Of a stretch of 64,000 bases of DNA, positions 62,278-64,000 are shown one piece after another. Position numbers and translations under genes: made by a program. The notes under the pieces are model-generated. The model had not been told where the DNA came from and made no database searches. It saw nothing but the letters and a program-made list of their open reading frames with translations. The first letter of the stretch is position 1, and every line of letters begins with the position of its first letter. Source of the stretch: Nesterenkonia populi (GTDB lineage: Bacteria; Actinomycetota; Actinomycetes; Actinomycetales; Micrococcaceae); NCBI RefSeq assembly GCF_007994735.1, contig NZ_VOIL01000001.1, positions 62,001 to 126,000 of the forward strand, in the 5' to 3' direction.

Positions 62278-63278
62278 TGAGCACGACGTCGGCCCCTCCC
62301 CAGTCCGCCCGCGGCACCGACGCCCGCATGCGGTGGATGGATATGCTGCGCGGACTGGCCGTGCTGCTGGTGGTAGTGCTGCACGCCGCGGACATCCCCA
62401 TGTCCAACGGCAGCGGAAGCCAGGAGTGGTCCCATTTCAACCGGTACTTCGAACCGTTCCGGATGCCGCTGCTGATGCTCCTCTCCGGGATGCTGCTTCC
62501 GCGGGCGCTCTCCAAGCCGGCGGCCTACTACATCCGCGGCAAGCTGGCCGCCGTGGTGTGGCCATGGCTGCTGTGGATGGTCGGCTACGGGTTCCTGGTC
62601 CACCACGCCGGCCCCGGGAACCTCAACTACTGGCTGACCGGCGGCAGCTACCTGTGGTTCCTGGGCGTGCTCACCATGTGCTACGCCGTCGGTCTTGCCT
62701 TCCGCCCCGGAGCCTCCCGGCCGCTGGTGCTGCTGGTCGGCTGTCCGGCACTGGCGGCGGCGATGCTGGCGACCCGGCACTTCACCGACTGGGACCTCAC
62801 GCTGATCAACCGGTTCCTCTACTACGGGGCCTTCTTCTTCCTCGGCGCGGCCGTGGTGCACTTCGCGGGCCGCTGGGTGCGCGCCCCCTGGCCGCTGATC
62901 CTGCTGCTGGCAGCGCCGGCCGCCGTGCTGTCCCACTATGGGGTGTCCAATGTGGAGCTGCGCTTCGGCACCCTCTGCTCGGCCGGCACCGCGGTGCTGG
63001 GCCTGGCGGTGCTGCTGTGGGCCGCACCCCGGATCTATGAGCTGCGGCTGGCCCCCAGGCCGCTGCTGCGCCTGCTGGAGTGGGCCGGACGGAACTCAAT
63101 CGTGATCTACGTGGTGCACATGCCCGCCGTCGTCCTGGTTCACCGGCAGCTCAGCGGCCTTGACCTGGGAGCTTTCGCGCACGTCTCCCTGGTGACCGCC
63201 GCGGCGCTGGGAATCTCCCTGCTGGCAGCCCGTCTGCGCCCGTGGACGGGATGGCTCTACGTGTTCCCGCGCAGGTAA
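62277..63278 (+). CDS. Acyltransferase-3 family membrane protein (second of a tandem pair)
   Basis: The 333-residue protein repeats the neighbour's pattern: MRWMDMLRGLAVLLVVVLHAADIP, given here as WMDMLRGLAVLLVVVLHA, FRMPLLMLLSGMLLPRALSK, FLYYGAFFFLGAAVV and CGRNSIVIY-like AGRNSIVIYVVHMP. It starts inside the stop codon of the first gene, so translation is coupled. The pair arose by tandem duplication and may form a heterodimer or use two acceptors. Confidence 0.87.
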   Translation: MSTTSAPPQSARGTDARMRWMDMLRGLAVLLVVVLHAADIPMSNGSGSQEWSHFNRYFEPFRMPLLMLLSGMLLPRALSKPAAYYIRGKLAAVVWPWLLWMVGYGFLVHHAGPGNLNYWLTGGSYLWFLGVLTMCYAVGLAFRPGASRPLVLLVGCPALAAAMLATRHFTDWDLTLINRFLYYGAFFFLGAAVVHFAGRWVRAPWPLILLLAAPAAVLSHYGVSNVELRFGTLCSAGTAVLGLAVLLWAAPRIYELRLAPRPLLRLLEWAGRNSIVIYVVHMPAVVLVHRQLSGLDLGAFAHVSLVTAAALGISLLAARLRPWTGWLYVFPRR

Positions 63279-63288
63279 GGTCTTCGTC

Positions 63289-64000
63289 GTGACCACTGCC
63301 CTGTACCGCCGCTACCGGCCCGACACCTTCGCCGACGTCATCGGGCAGGAGCACGTCACTGCCCCGCTGGTCACCGCCCTCGGCAAGGACGCGGTCTCCC
63401 ACGCGTACCTGTTCTCGGGGCCGCGCGGCTGCGGCAAGACCACCTCAGCCCGCATCCTCGCCCGATGCCTGAACTGTGCGCAGGGCCCCACCGGGAACCC
63501 CTGCGGACAGTGCGATTCCTGCCGGGAGCTCGCCACCGGAGGCTCCGGCTCCCTGGACGTCATCGAGATCGACGCCGCCTCCCACGGCGGTGTCGACGAC
63601 GCCCGCGACCTCCGCGAGCGGGCCACCTTCGCGCCGGTGCGGGACCGGTACAAGATCTTCATCATCGATGAGGCCCATATGGTCACCGCGGCCGGCTTCA
63701 ATGCGCTGCTGAAGATCGTCGAAGAGCCGCCCGAGCACATCAAGTTCATCTTCGCGACGACCGAGCCGGACAAGGTCATCGGAACCATCCGCTCCCGCAC
63801 CCACCACTACCCGTTCCGCCTGGTGCCGCCGGAGCCCCTGCTGGACTACCTGGAGCGGCTCTGCGCCTCCGAGAGCGTGGCTGCGGCACCCGGGGTGCTG
63901 CAGCTGGTGCTGCGGGCCGGCGGCGGCTCGGTGCGCGACACGCTCTCCGTGCTGGACCAGCTGATCGCAGGGTCAGACGCCGACGGGATCGCCTACGACC
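63289..64000 (+). CDS. dnaX: DNA polymerase III subunit gamma/tau, N-terminal part (runs off right edge)
   Basis: This is the clamp-loader ATPase. The frame opens at GTG 63289 (VTTALYRRYRPDTFADVIGQEHV), cited as ALYRRYRPDTFADVIGQ. It shows Walker A GPRGCGKTTSARILA near residue 45, the zinc-binding cysteines CLNCAQGPTGNPCGQCDSC, Walker B FIIDEAHM, NALLKIVEEPPEHIKFIFAT and the sensor SRTHHYPF. All are typical of DnaX. AAGG lies about 10 bp before the start. The frame is open to the window end (237 codons). Confidence 0.96.
   Translation, partial: MTTALYRRYRPDTFADVIGQEHVTAPLVTALGKDAVSHAYLFSGPRGCGKTTSARILARCLNCAQGPTGNPCGQCDSCRELATGGSGSLDVIEIDAASHGGVDDARDLRERATFAPVRDRYKIFIIDEAHMVTAAGFNALLKIVEEPPEHIKFIFATTEPDKVIGTIRSRTHHYPFRLVPPEPLLDYLERLCASESVAAAPGVLQLVLRAGGGSVRDTLSVLDQLIAGSDADGIAYD

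Noticed and set aside
1..64000. CRISPR arrays, rRNA genes, insertion sequences
   Set aside because: No regularly spaced repeats, rRNA motifs or transposase motifs were seen by reading; the only repeats found are those listed.

Overview
The window is high-GC and densely packed, with many 4-bp ATGA gene overlaps, GTG starts, actinobacterial lipoprotein signals, a SAM-IV riboswitch and a GntR/LacI/IclR/RpiR regulator set. This suggests an actinobacterium, most likely Micrococcales (a Micrococcaceae-like organism). The genus is inferred, not demonstrated. Most of the first 50 kb is a nitrogen-scavenging region for purines, nucleosides and urea-like compounds.

Region by region. (1) 1-10149, minus: one tightly coupled operon, gntR - allophanate hydrolase - BMP-type ABC importer - degenerate cysteine hydrolase - biuret-hydrolase-like enzyme - single-chain xanthine dehydrogenase (runs off the left edge). 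(2) 10150-16586: a decayed YdcZ transporter gene, a YfcC-like carrier, an RpiR regulator with an intact YdcZ transporter, an S4-domain protein, and ribokinase with a LacI regulator. (3) 16809-23307, plus: a nucleoside/base operon with an NMT1-type importer whose two permeases are fused, an amidohydrolase deaminase, a nucleoside hydrolase and a deoxyribosyltransferase-like protein. (4) 23318-27198, minus: two hydrolases, ureidoglycine aminohydrolase and a DUF6986-type aldolase. (5) 27462-34302: a racemase, a signal-less NMT1 protein and a CUT1-type importer, divergent from a GntR regulator, with four GTATAC sites nearby. (6) 34373-40535, minus: a second NMT1-type importer with two tandem binding proteins and an 8-oxoguanine/guanine-deaminase-like enzyme. 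(7) 40715-48126: a complete single-chain xanthine dehydrogenase, an HTH-only IclR protein, allantoinase, uricase, hydroxyisourate hydrolase and OHCU decarboxylase. (8) 48218-52740: metX and a MetY-like protein without its PLP lysine, behind a SAM-IV riboswitch, then an FAD/NAD(P)-binding protein. (9) 52850-60546: tRNA-Ser(GCU) carrying a 7.6-kb integrated mobilisable element bounded by 37-bp direct repeats. (10) 60547-64000: a short AT-richer segment with a 38-aa membrane peptide, two tandem acyltransferases and the 5' part of dnaX.

Together the genes outline guanine to xanthine to urate to allantoin to allantoate, with a later ureidoglycine step. No allantoate amidohydrolase is seen in the window. 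A side module would turn biuret-type compounds (possibly including uric-acid oxidation products) into allophanate and ammonia. A GAAAC-n4-GTTTC palindrome and GlnR-like AC-n9-AC sites recur before several of these operons and may join them into one regulon.

The most unusual part is the integrated element. It has a HUH-endonuclease plus SF3-helicase Rep resembling CRESS-type plasmid Reps, an iteron and hairpin origin candidate, a relaxase with MobC, an Xis-like and an XRE regulator, an acidic lipoprotein as cargo, 25-bp integrase-arm-like repeats at both ends, and an integrase whose N-terminus is cut off by an in-frame TGA.
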